Positions 40,126 to 50,929 of a DNA stretch of 64,000 nt are shown in pieces. This stretch comes from Nemertoderma westbladi (lineage: Eukaryota; Xenacoelomorpha; Nemertodermatida; Nemertodermatidae): positions 1-64,000 of the forward strand of contig JAUCBJ010008829.1 of NCBI GenBank assembly GCA_032718475.1, given 5' to 3'. Below the pieces are notes generated by a model. The model saw only the letters and a list, made by a program, of their open reading frames with translations. It had not been told where the DNA came from and did not search any database. The first letter of the stretch is position 1. Every line of letters starts with the position of its first letter. The position numbers and the translations under genes were made by a program.

Positions 40126-43005
40126 CTATTTCGCTTTACTTTCCCAAGCTCCCATATTATTTTCAGCCAAGGTTCGTTTTACAAAGAGTTTCGCATTCCG
40201 GTAACCCACCGCCAAGGCCTTCGCTCCTCGGTAGTCTAAAGATGCCCCGATATTTATTCCGAGTTTTCGACTCAACTTCCAAAATGTAACGAACATCGAG
40301 GCTCTACACAATCGCGAGCGGGTCTCGAAGGGTCTGTCGCTAACTGGTCTACCAGTGGAGGCACCCAGAGTCTCTACCGATGTCTCACCCAGGGACCAGA
40401 GGTACGCCACTACCGGTGGGGAAGTCTGTGAGTGAACCTCCGAGAGAGTGGGGCGACCCAGGGAGGGATGGTTCACCTGGAAGGGTGGCGGGATGTCTGT
40501 CCGGGCGCCGGATGCGCCCCCTAGCGGCAGCATCCGACAGCACAGAGCGCGGGTTAGATGGCCGTGGTTGAACTCGCGACCTACAGTGACGCTGGACACG
40601 TAGACCGGCGCGTCCAGAAGGTGACTTAGCAACGCACCTTGTAGACCCACGACGTTCCATTGTAACAGTTTGTCGCTGCAGGACAGACTGCACCCCCTCG
40701 TCGCGTCGCTAATCTCTACGACCCCGCTGCTCGCCGACTTCGCCGTTAGCAACCCCTGTCCGACAGCGTTCAGCGTCGGACAGTGAATCTGTTCGAGGTC
40801 TAGTCCCCCGTGGGTCGGAGCGGCGTCTTCCAGCCCCCCCGCGAACCGCGCCGCGTCCTCCAGACCCCCTGCGAACCGCGCCGCGTCCCCGCACGGCGGC
40901 GTCGACGTGTACATATGGAAGCGAACCCCGGCCTTGAGCGCGAAGTTCCCGGAGGCGACCCGATGGAACAACGAGGCTTCTGGGTCGTCCACCGCCAACT
41001 CCAACTCCCGGTAGATGTAGTTTATTAAACAACGACGCGATAGAACCTCGGCGTGACAGTCGGTTACGGCGGAGCCGTCGAGGGAGACGGGACGCCCGGT
41101 CGTGGGACACCCGGTTGCCAAGGCGACAACTCGGAGGTCTTCGAAATTATCTCGGGAAACGACAAAGGCGGATATGAGTTTATTATCGGTAAAAACACCG
41201 CGTTTCTGGCGATTTATATAAGATGTGAGATCGGAGAACTTTCTGTGAGCGAGGAGACAGATGTTATCGTGGAAGGATCGCTGCCCAACGTCGAGGGACT
41301 CCATCGGGAGTGATTTATCCTCCATAACGAGGGCGCCTTCCTTAAGGAGTAGCAGAACAGCGGTATCAGCGGCGAGAGACTTGGCGATCTTCTTACTGGT
41401 TCCTCCAGCCGATGGGTAGAGGCAGCCGCCCACCGAGACGGCGATAAAGAAAGCACGGGGGGTTGCGTCCCTGGGTGCGCCACTGTGTGAGCTACCAGCC
41501 GCGCCACCGTACATATACGTCTCATGGAATGCGAGACGAACCCCTCGCGACTGGCTGTACTCGTGCACAACGGCGACGGACGAGGTTCCCAACGCTCGGT
41601 TCATCTCGGCTACGCCGCTGTATTTAACCCCATTGGGTCCCGCCACCGGCGCTCTCACGTTAACTCCGGCGAACGACGTCAACAACTCGAGATTCTCACA
41701 GAGCGATATCTTCTCTTCCTGCGCCAAAATCCCCAAAGCTAACTTACACGCGGATTTCCTCGCTGCCTTCTTCTTACCTTCCTGTGCGAAATAAAACTCA
41801 CGGTTTCCCAATTTCACGGCTTCCAGGAATATTTCCTTCCCTCCATAACCTTTTGTCTCAGAACTAATAAAGTCAAGTGAAACGCCCTTGGCGCGCGCGT
41901 AATCTCGGATTACTTGGGACGGATTCATGTCCAAATCGATGCGTCCCTGGAGGAGGGGAAGGTTGAATGGACGGTAGACAGGGGCTTCCTGTTGGTAGTA
42001 ACTCCCTCCGTAACTCCCCCCGTAACTCCCCCCGTAATCCTGCGTACCGGTACCAGAGTACTGCTCTCCATACGATATCATCTGTGATTCAGTCTGATAA
42101 GCATCGCCGTAACCTCCAACATAAACTCTCTGCTCCCTAACACCGCTTCCTGACTGTGAAATAGACTCGGCGATGGCGTGGAAGGTAACCCAGCCATTCC
42201 TCGTGAGTCTCCAGCCGTTAAACGTACACAACGAATGAATCAAATTTTTCCGGTTCAAATCCTCCGTCAACTCTTTAATATCTCCGATGTGAGGGAGGAA
42301 TTCCTGTAACCACTCGTTGGACTGTTTCCGTTTCTTATAACCTGCCTGTCCCAAAGCCTGAATTATATGAACTTGGCTCGCCTCTAAATCCTGAGGGCGT
42401 TGACCTACCCTAGGGGTCTCATTCACACCTGTTTGGTAGGCCCCATGTTGAGAACTCGCTACCGGAAGAACTGCTGTTTGAGATACGTTGCCTTGGAGAT
42501 AATCAATAGAATTATTGACCAAGACCCAGGAGTTCCTTTGACTAAGATCGCTTTTGTTCGATATTATTTTGTGTTCAGCTAAATGGTACAACATGTTTTC
42601 AATTGAATTCTTAGTCTCGTTTGGGCGTTTTATCTGGACTGCAGCGAGTAACGCATCGTGCGTAGACTCAACGTAAAGCCCCAATACATAAAGGATATCA
42701 CGTTTCAGTGTTATTCCAAACAAACATTTCTCGCATCCAGGAACATTGGACTGTTTTGATCCCTCAGATTGAACAATCTGATTGCTTAATATTTTACCCT
42801 GATTAGTTAACCTCCATTCGATAACATTAGTCTCTCGCACTAAACATTTCATTATTAAAAAGTCCGTTTCCATCGCATCTAGAATTTCTGACAATTTCAT
42901 AACATCGTAAAACTTTACGTGTAGGGCGATGACATCAGTTGTGCAAGAAAACGAGCCCAACAGTGTAATTATCTCTCTGTTAAGTCTATTTATATTGGTT
43001 GCCAT
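40126..43005 (-). CDS. ADAR: ADAR-like double-stranded RNA adenosine deaminase, single exon
   Basis: A 959-residue uninterrupted ORF. The N-terminus has three winged-helix-like segments (about 8-75, 101-165, 207-275). The middle one has the N-x-LY...W pattern of Z-alpha (Y140, W160), although the canonical Asn position appears to be Glu. A Gly/Tyr-rich linker (323-337) precedes dsRBD1 (about 359-428) and dsRBD2 (about 466-557). The deaminase domain (about 588-955) has the HAE motif (H651, E653), PPCGD (C705) and SCSDK (C776), so the zinc ligands and proton-shuttle Glu are all present. [11 protein letters not shown] and [11 protein letters not shown] match the family. Family enzymes convert adenosine to inosine in dsRNA, and Z-alpha-bearing forms resemble ADAR1. 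Odd features are the absence of introns, a 10-residue repeat directly after C705, and a shortened base-flipping region. It may be a retrocopy that stayed functional. Confidence 0.92.
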   Translation of the reverse strand: MATNINRLNREIITLLGSFSCTTDVIALHVKFYDVMKLSEILDAMETDFLIMKCLVRETNVIEWRLTNQGKILSNQIVQSEGSKQSNVPGCEKCLFGITLKRDILYVLGLYVESTHDALLAAVQIKRPNETKNSIENMLYHLAEHKIISNKSDLSQRNSWVLVNNSIDYLQGNVSQTAVLPVASSQHGAYQTGVNETPRVGQRPQDLEASQVHIIQALGQAGYKKRKQSNEWLQEFLPHIGDIKELTEDLNRKNLIHSLCTFNGWRLTRNGWVTFHAIAESISQSGSGVREQRVYVGGYGDAYQTESQMISYGEQYSGTGTQDYGGSYGGSYGGSYYQQEAPVYRPFNLPLLQGRIDLDMNPSQVIRDYARAKGVSLDFISSETKGYGGKEIFLEAVKLGNREFYFAQEGKKKAARKSACKLALGILAQEEKISLCENLELLTSFAGVNVRAPVAGPNGVKYSGVAEMNRALGTSSVAVVHEYSQSRGVRLAFHETYMYGGAAGSSHSGAPRDATPRAFFIAVSVGGCLYPSAGGTSKKIAKSLAADTAVLLLLKEGALVMEDKSLPMESLDVGQRSFHDNICLLAHRKFSDLTSYINRQKRGVFTDNKLISAFVVSRDNFEDLRVVALATGCPTTGRPVSLDGSAVTDCHAEVLSRRCLINYIYRELELAVDDPEASLFHRVASGNFALKAGVRFHMYTSTPPCGDAARFAGGLEDAARFAGGLEDAAPTHGGLDLEQIHCPTLNAVGQGLLTAKSASSGVVEISDATRGCSLSCSDKLLQWNVVGLQGALLSHLLDAPVYVSSVTVGREFNHGHLTRALCCRMLPLGGASGARTDIPPPFQVNHPSLGRPTLSEVHSQTSPPVVAYLWSLGETSVETLGASTGRPVSDRPFETRSRLCRASMFVTFWKLSRKLGINIGASLDYRGAKALAVGYRNAKLFVKRTLAENNMGAWESKAK

Positions 43006-43440
43006 CAGGCCATTGACAGATCTGCAATTATTGATTAGTGGGTACAGTAAAATTAGGTTAACTTAGCACTTAGTCCTTTTACCTAAATATTCGTACTACA
43101 AAATACAGAAATAGTGCAGTAGGTGGTGTGGTGTGGTATGGTAGCCAGTAGCGGTAGGCCTAGTCCCAGTAATACAGTAATAATAACTGAATAATAATAA
43201 AAATATTATATAGCTATACTATACTATTATTATTATTATTATTAATATTGGCTTTTATTCCCGTATATGGATATATAAAGAGGAATACTGCAGTACTGCC
43301 TGCTATACTGCTATAGGCCTATACAATAAACATATAAAATTAAATTAAATTAAACTACTAGGCCTATAAACACCAATAAAAAAGAAACTAAACACAATAA
43401 CATAAAAATACGTAGGCCTAATCACCAATAAAAAATATAA
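43006..43440. other. 5' flank of the ADAR gene
   Basis: AT-rich with a TAT microsatellite near 43224-43246 and several taggcctat motifs. No clear TATA box or upstream exon was identified. Confidence 0.5.
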
Positions 43441-43890
43441 ATGAAACAAAATTTTTAGGAATTTGGATAGACAGAAGGTTATCTTGGAAAAATCATTGTG
43501 CCTATGTTTTGAAGAAAATCTCAAAATCAGCTGGAATATTTTTTAAACTCTGACACACTACCCAACTTCCACTACGTATATTAAAATTACTTTACCTTTC
43601 ACTAATGCAACCTTACATTAATTACGGTATAGTGATCTGGGGTAACGCTCAATCTACACATACGAAACCTATTAAAATTAAAATAAATAAACTAGTCAGA
43701 GCTATCACCTTCAGTCACTATACCGGGAACACGCATCGCCACACAATTCGCAAACAATTAGATATACTACCGATTGACATTGAACAACTGCATTTTCTTG
43801 AAACAGCTAAACTAATGTGGGAAATCCACAATAACAAAAAACAAAATTTTATCACTTCGTTGTTTCAACAAACATCCACTGTGTACATAC
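43440..43890 (+). pseudogene. CR1/Jockey-like LINE RT C-terminal fragment
   Basis: The reading FLGIWIDRRLSWKNHC, then LMQPYINYGIVIWGN, then TFSHYTGNTHRHTIRKQLDI, is the typical region after the palm of CR1/Jockey-type reverse transcriptases. A stop lies near 43550, so it is not intact. It ends where DNA transposon copy 3 begins. Confidence 0.7.
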
Positions 43891-44352
43891 TTATACACGA
43901 AGTGGGGCCTTCGCGCAGCACGTGACTTAAATTTAATTTAAGTACTAATTCGAAAGTATTACTGTATTAGCAAATTTTAAGCAGATTTCGCCTAATCACT
44001 TTTTACCTCTTTCATTTCTATTCAGACATTTCTGACTCTAGCGGTATAGTGAGAACTGAAGATGGATTAGGGTCTCCAGCCCCACAAAGACACAGCCTAT
44101 GGATGAATAGTACATACGTACATCGGCCAAGTTTCATCTTGAATAACGGATAACGAAATGAGAGACGGATCTCACTTTCAGAAATTTCGTCGTATAGGTT
44201 CAACGTAATCAAAGAGACGACGCTAGACACGCACGCAGCCAATCCCAGTGAAAAATGCACGCAAATAAGTAGTCATAAGTGATAATTCTAGAAAGGCTTT
44301 TCTGCGAATGTAGGCTATTGTGTAATTCATTTCAGTACCGGTCTGCCTAACT

Positions 44353-44818
44353 GTCTGCACCAGGTGTCTGCACCAGGTGTCTGCACCAGGTGTCTGCACC
44401 AGGTGTCTGCACCAGGTGTCTGCACCAGGTGTCTGCACCAGGTGTCTGCACCAGGTGTCTGCACCAGGTGTCTGCACCAGGTGTCTGCACCAGGTGTCTG
44501 CACCAGGTGTCTGCACCAGGTGTCTGCACCAGGTGTCTGCACCAGGTGTCTGCACCAGGTGTCTGCACCAGGTGTCTGCACCAGGTGTCTGCACCAGGTG
44601 TCTGCACCAGGTGTCTGCACCAGGTGTCTGCACCAGGTGTCCGCACCAGGTGTCTGCACCAGGTGTCTGCACCAGGTGTCTGCACCAGGTGTCTGCACCC
44701 ACTAGGTGTCTGCACCAGGTGTCTGCACCAGGTGTCTGCACCAGGTGTCTGCACCAGGTGTCTGCACCAGTTGTCTGCACCAGGTGTCTGCACCAGGTGT
44801 CTGCACCAGGTGTCTGCT
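44353..44818. repeat. 13-bp minisatellite, about 36 units
   Basis: The unit is TCTGCACCAGGTG, almost invariant; one unit carries a 3-bp-longer variant near 44697. Each unit contains the palindrome CACCAGGTG, so an E-box CAGGTG recurs every 13 bp. All six frames stay open because the array reads as a 13-residue repeat. Confidence 0.97.
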
Positions 44819-44949
44819 TAACGTTTACACCCCAATTCCGCTTGGTTTATATCTTGATTATCAATAAAATAGAAACGTGAAATATTTATGGAGCGTATAT
44901 TTGAGAATGTTGAAATAATGCGTTTAGTAGTGTGACCAGCGTCTTGAAT

Positions 44950-46140
44950 TTCCGCTTACCTCTAGCGGCAGACTGGAGAAATGCAGATCGACCACCTTCC
45001 TCAGAAAGACGCAGCATGTGCTCTAGTACATATGCCAATATTCACTTTAAATAAATTAATATCAAGGAATTGGGGACAGTTATACATTTCGCCCTCTAGC
45101 GGCAGACTGGAGGACTCCAGACCGTTTACTGCCCACCAAAGACTCAGGCCGACTTCTACTACATATCTGCTACGTTTCAGCTTGAACGGATCATAAATAA
45201 CGAGATGGAAGAAAGATTTCACTTTCAAACATTTCGCCCTCTAGCGGCAGACTGAAGAACTGCACACGGATTAGCCTTCAATTCAATTCAATTCAATTCC
45301 TTCTTTCAAAGTCACAGCTAATGGTCTAGTACATATCTGCCAAATTTCAGCATAAATGGATTAAAAGCAAAGAAATGGGAGGACATTTAACGTTTAGACA
45401 TGTGGCCCTCTAGCAGGAGACTATTGCTCTGATGGTGTCTGAAAGTCTCTCAAACGTCTCAACTTTAGCTCATATTGATACCTACAAATTTTCAACTTGG
45501 CAGCTTTAAATCCGACAAAGTTATTAGCATGTCAAAATCGTAACGACGACAACGATTTCACTTTCAGACCTTTGGCCCTCTAGCGGCAGACTGGAGAACT
45601 GCAGATGGATTCGCCTCCTTTGAAAGTCACAGCTAATGGTCTAATACATATCTGCCAAGTTTCAGCTTAAACGGATTAAAAGCAAAGAAATGGGAGGGCA
45701 TTTAATGTTTAGACATGTGGCCCTCTAGCGGGAGACCATTGCACTGATGGTGTCTGAAAGTCTCTCAAACGTCTCAACTTTAGCTCATATTGATACCTAC
45801 AAATTTTCAACTTGGCAGCTTTAAATCCGACAAAGTTATTAGCATGTCAAAATCGTAACGACGACAACGATTTCACTTTCAGACCTTTGGCCCTCTAGCG
45901 GCAGACTGGAGAACTGCAGATGGATTCGCCTCCTTTGAAAGTCACAGCTAATTGTCTAATACATATCTGCCAAGTTTCAGCTTAAACGGATTAAAAGCAA
46001 AGAAATGGGAGGGCATTTAATGTTTAGACATGTGGCCCTCTAGCGGGAGACCATTGCACTGATGGTGTCTGAAAGTCTCTCAAAAATCTCAACTTTTGCT
46101 CATATTGATACCTACAAATTTTCAACTTGGCAGCTTTAAA
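44950..46140. repeat. ccctctagcgg-motif repeats with 315-bp tandem units
   Basis: The block ccctctagcggcagactgg occurs near 44955, 45092, 45238, 45576 and 45891. The last units form a tandem repeat with a 315-bp period, including gtctaatacatatctgcc and cttggcagctttaaatcc. A related reversed segment lies in copy 2 (24240-24510). Confidence 0.85.
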
Positions 46141-46172
46141 TCCGACAAAGTTATTAGCATGTCAAAATCGTA

Positions 46173-46183
46173 ACGACGACGAC

Positions 46184-46264
<81 letters not shown>

Positions 46265-46291
46265 AACGACGACGACGACGACGACGACAAC
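46173..46291. repeat. CGA/GAC trinucleotide microsatellite
   Basis: About 119 bp of (acg)n with rare caa interruptions. The reverse-orientation homologue in copy 2 is much shorter (24178-24226). Confidence 0.95.
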
Positions 46292-46365
46292 TATTTGCAT
46301 AAATTGACCCACCCCCTAACAGTGTCAATTCGCTCAGGCTCCGCCAACTTCGTGGCTCGCCCCAC

Positions 46366-47121
46366 AACACACTATTGTATTTGTATTTTCATTCCAGTTT
46401 GACAAATTAAATTAAAATAAACGGAATACAATGTTTTAAATAACGAGTTGCACAATAAAATGTTGGAGGGAGAAACCACCAAGGCAAATTGCTCTTACTG
46501 GAGGCGAGAGTTATGACTATGTCTAAAATATATATTTATTTTAAAAATTATAAAGTTAAAAATAGAATAAAACCATATGATGGATTATTTCACTGTTAGG
46601 TAGCAATTTATAGTACCACGTAAAACTTTCTAAATCCGACGTATTTTTGACTTAATTTGTAGTAATGTAATATGCCTATTCCTATTAGTAGATAATAGTT
46701 CATCAGTGACTCTATTGGCGCAGAGGTCAGATGGGTTAAGGCGTTGGTTACATTCTAGGTAGGTTGTTACGATATTTGGCGCTGTGTACTTTTATCAGCC
46801 CATTATACAGTATAGAATATTTAGATAAGCCATAATGAAGTACAGACGTAATTAGATAGGGAAAATAAAATATCCGAGTTTATAGATCTTATCCATTTTG
46901 TATAGTATGTAGCCTTACGTACGTAATTTTGTAATAAAACATTTATAAATAACATTACGGTAGCAAGTTTCCTATAAAAACCTTGATATGAGCTTGCTGT
47001 TTATTAGTATTAATCGAATTAACGTGTATTTGCGTTAATTTCCGTTTATAATTGTCATTAAATTGGCTTTATATCAAATTGTGCTTAATGTACTTTAATA
47101 ATCGCGAAATTAATGTTAGGG
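46366..47121. other. Intergenic, AT-rich
   Basis: No gene was recognised. A weak tRNA-like A-box string near 46718 lacks a matching B-box. Confidence 0.6.
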
Positions 47122-47257
47122 CCAGCAACCCAGGAGGCATTTTATTACCATATATATGGTAATAATTTGCGATTTGGAATCCCTGAGGATCATAATCCGG
47201 CTTCCTTATTGGCCCAGCTGTTCCAGGTTGGTCTAATGGTGGCCTGGGTTGCTGGAC
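47122..47257. mobile_element. Small hairpin element with 13-bp inverted ends
   Basis: CCAGCAACCCAGG near 47122 is repeated in reverse complement near 47257. Between them lies a perfect 24-bp palindrome (47142-47165) with half-site TTATTACCATAT. The size of about 136 bp suits a MITE or foldback, but no target duplication was identified. Confidence 0.45.
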
Positions 47258-49038
47258 CAATGAGACGATTATTGCTGTCATCCCTATAAATTGGCTGTGT
47301 TTCTGGTATGTGCTATCTTAATTTTACCTGCATTTTCTTCTGTTTTTGCAATATTTCTGTATGATTCGTAATTCTTTTGTATATTCTGATTTTGTAATTT
47401 CTGCTTTGAATTCTTGCCTTTCTTTCTGTAATTAATCTTATTTGATGTTGATTACTGCAAATTACAATCTCGAACTATGATTTCCACCTTTGATTACTAG
47501 TTTCTATGTGATTTAAGATGCGATAATCCTATGGGATTTCTTTAGACTGTCAGACAGTTTGCGAATGCATGCGCCGATACGGCAGCTATTTGTTCTAATG
47601 GAGGGCTAAGGTACCGGTAGGCGCTGCGGGCGCACCGGGGGAAGCGGTGAAGGGAGTGCAGAGGATCCAAAACGGGGCAACGCTGGCGGGGTGTCACCGT
47701 TGCGGTTGGGAGTTAGTCAGTGGGGACCGAGGACTACCGTCGGTACAGTATTAAGGGGCTGACGATCCAGATTTTGTCTCTACTTTGTAGTGTTAGGAGA
47801 CAGAACTTGGGGTTAGTTAGGAAGCCTATATGTAGCCGGGGGTGGCCTTGGTGTCTTACACTGCTAACTGCTAACTGCACACTACATTGAGTGTTAAGTT
47901 AATATACTTGTATGCTGATACGCTACTGTGTGGTTTTAGTGCACTAGCTGACTGGTAGTTAGCGCAGTACCGTACTACTAGCTAATTGCTACGCTAATTT
48001 GTGTTGTTGCTAAAGTTTGCCTGATTCTTAATTGTGAATGCTTAGGTAGGCGCCGTTCCCTTGATTGATTTCTATTTCTTAGTTTATGCTTTAATGATTG
48101 CTGATTAGGTCAAAATAATACAGTATTTATGCTGTGGCTAGTATAACCCAGTACGTAATAATTAGAACTACGTATTCTGGAACATCTAGTAATTAGTACG
48201 CAATTCCGTATTTATGACTGTAATTAATTTAGCGATAAAATAAAATAAGAATTTGTACGCAGCATAGCGGAGAGTAGTTTAAGTAATTGTTTAGAATACT
48301 GTAGACTATTCACGCTGGGCGGTTATTTGAAAATAGCGAGGCAACAGGCTGATAGCAGCATCCAGTATACAATAGTAAGTTGCTGGCCTAAAGCCAGACG
48401 AAGGCAAGTTTAGACTCCAAATAAAGTACCACAACTGGTCCCGGTAGGTTATTAAAACATACTCACATTCAACAATTCTGCTAGCGAATTCCAGTATTTG
48501 CGATAAGTGAACGCGCCGAATGTAAGCCACTCACACTCATTTTAAGTAGCTTAGGGAGCCGATTCGGGTTTATTGTTTTAGTTATTCCCACGTGGCTCAT
48601 AGATTCGAACAGTTATCTCTCTGTCGAGCGATCAATAGAGAAAGGAGCAAGCGATTTTGTAGGTGCCGTATAGAATTAGTAAAACATATTAGCGGACAGC
48701 CTTTTTAACGCCATCCAGCGGTAAGAAGCAGTTTTGTGTTGACTAATTCATTTTTGAATTTTTTGAATTAGATTCAGAAAATATTTTCGTGTCATACCGG
48801 TATTTAAATGCTGTATAATAGCTATAGAGCCACTTATTTTCGTTTAAATATTATACCGGTATTTACTATAACTATATACTTAAATTCACAATATTATATT
48901 GTGAATTTATTTTCGTATTTTGGCATTTGAGACCAAAATAATTGTTTGACAAATAATTTAATCGTATTTTCGATTAAATTATATATATCTCGAATTTTTT
49001 GAGATTTTAGCCAGAAGGCAAATAATTATACTTAGACA
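47258..49038 (+). other. Leader-like non-coding region before a gag-like ORF
   Basis: No ORF of note. GC-rich around 47600-47760, then AT-rich with accggtat motifs near 48790-48860, reminiscent of the BEL1 leader. No LTR boundary could be defined. Confidence 0.4.
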
Positions 49039-49518
49039 ATGAGTGTCTCAGAGAAGGAGGCACTAGAGGACAGTTATGAGATGGCGGCCGGACCGCCGAC
49101 TGATACCAGTATTGACGTAACTGTTGATGACAATGCCAACTATGACGATGCAGTGAGTGACGTTGATCTAAGTGAACAGGAGGACGAGACAGTAACTAGT
49201 GAGGAAGACCAAGGTGAGATAATATTATTAGGATCCCCTTGGTACCGCTACTGTAAGGAAGGATTGCACAGCAACCCCGGCCAGAAGTGAGTGATAGCAG
49301 GAGCGAGAGACCGGAGCCCGGTTTCCAGACCTGTGGGTATGGTAAGTGTCGTGGCCCCAGTGGCTGTAAGGAGTACCCGTAGTTCCCATAATAATCCCTC
49401 AAGTCCACTGAGTGTGAGTCAGGTAAGCGAGAGAGAACTGGACATTGCGATAAAAAGGAAACTTTGCGCGCATGCCGGACATATAACCCGGACGACGGAC
49501 AAGGTAAGGAAGATGCTA
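49039..49518 (+). pseudogene. Gag-like ORF, 5' part, interrupted by LINE insertion
   Basis: From ATG 49039 an acidic N-terminal segment runs to a TGA at 49288. The same frame then continues open to the LINE junction at 49518. The LINE is flanked by a 19-bp duplication caaggtaaggaagatgcta (49500-49518 and 56233-56251), and the frame is preserved across it into 56251-56710. I do not recognise a domain. The leader character, length and helical C-terminal half suggest a retroelement structural protein, but a host gene is not excluded. Confidence 0.5.
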
Positions 49519-50929
49519 CTACTACTACTACTAGGATTGGCATGCTACATTGCAGCTGCATTTGTAAGAATGCTGTGCCGGCGTATCGACAAAATTGCAC
49601 TGCTACAACTCCCTATCACCCATGACATTTGCTAGATCATCCGCATCTTCAAGGCCAGTGTCCTTTAAAATGCGTCTCAAGAAAGTCATGGGCTGTCCAC
49701 CATGCTTATTCACTCCATGAGGCTTCCAAAGTACAAGATTATGCACTGGCTGGTCCTCACGGCGAAAGCAATGTCCTGCAAAGTGGAGACGATTTTGTTC
49801 TAGTGTCAAGCTTGGGGGAACCAATGAGACACATCCAATGTTATATAGTGTCTGGTTGGAGATGTGTGCATTGAACTTGACACAATGAACCCGGCGTAGC
49901 ATTCTTGTGAATGTGCCATCCAGAGATTTGGTGTCCTCAAAAGTTAGAGCCCAGCATGGACTCCCATAGAGGAGTACTCGAACTACTGCTGCTCTAAATA
50001 ATCGGACCTTAAGTTTCCGATTAATTCTCGGTGACTTCCAAATCCTGGAAAGCCTATTCAAGGCTGCCCATGCCTTTCCCTTACGTATTCGAAGGTCCTC
50101 ATCTGAATTCCGGATCCATGATCCCAGGTAACAGAAGTCATCCACATGCTCAAGCATATCATCTTTTAAGCTTATGCTCATCCAATCAGAGACTTGCATA
50201 GGACTTTCAAAGTTAACTGTCAAAATGTTGGTCTTTCTGGAGTTAATAAAAAGACCAACACTAGAAGCAGCATATTCTAATGAGCTGAGGAGCCGTTGGG
50301 CTCCCTCTAGTGATTCTGAGAGTACTCCTAACTCATCAGCAAATTCTAGATCAGTTAGGTACTTGGCAGGATTTTCTCGACTTCTGAAGCCAGTAGGTGG
50401 AGTTATCATCACCCCATCATCATTATGATGATCTAAGGACATGCGTAGAACATAGTCAACAAAAATTATGAACAAGAATGGTGCAAGTGTGTCTCCCTGG
50501 AGGACGCCCCATAACACTTCAAATGGTTCTGTGTCACCGTCAACAGTAGACACAAATGTTGTCGAACCATCGTATACTGATCTGATTGCTGCAATAATTT
50601 CATCAGGAATCCCATATAATGAAAGTATGCTAAACATACGTGAGCGAGAGAATGAATCAAAGGCCTTGAAGAAGTCAACAAAGATAACAGCCAGATGCCT
50701 GTCTTTCTTTTTTGATAACTCTTCAATTATCCTTCTAAGTGCCAAAATGGGCTCCATTGTCCCACGACCTTTACGGAACCCATTCTGATTTCCACGGAGC
50801 AGTCTCTCAATGGGATCCCTGATGCGATTTAATAGAATTCTATTGTATAGCTTTGCAGCAATAGAGATCAATGAGATTCCCCGAAAAGAACCATAGAGTG
50901 TTAGGTTGCCATTCTTGGGAACTGGCACC

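Larger units (their letters stand above)
43902..46365 (-). mobile_element. Non-autonomous DNA transposon, copy 3, satellite-bearing
   Basis: It is bounded by GTGGGGCCTTCGCGCAGCACG on the left and, on the opposite strand, GTGGGGCGAGCCACGAAG on the right. This is the same pair of unlike ends as copies 1 and 2 but in reverse orientation. It contains a 13-bp minisatellite, several ccctctagcggcagactgg blocks, a 315-bp tandem repeat and a CGA trinucleotide array. No transposase ORF is present. Confidence 0.7.

Noticed and set aside
40385-41742. Overlapping ORFs on both strands within the ADAR gene
   Set aside because: GC-rich shadows of the ADAR coding frame without recognisable domains.
44223-44880. 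Six overlapping ORFs of CTRCLHQVSAPGV type
   Set aside because: A 13-bp array reads as a 13-residue repeat in every frame; not a gene.
46122-46402. Poly-Asp and poly-Arg ORFs
   Set aside because: Translation of the CGA trinucleotide array.
46715-46800. tRNA-like A-box near ggcgcagaggtcagatgggt
   Set aside because: No B-box at the right distance and no cloverleaf.
49200-49510. Several splice-donor-like strings (aaggtgaga, atggtaagtg, caggtaagc, aaggtaagg) suggesting short exons of a host gene
   Set aside because: No acceptor with polypyrimidine tract pairs with them, and the reading frame runs straight through; kept as a caveat only.
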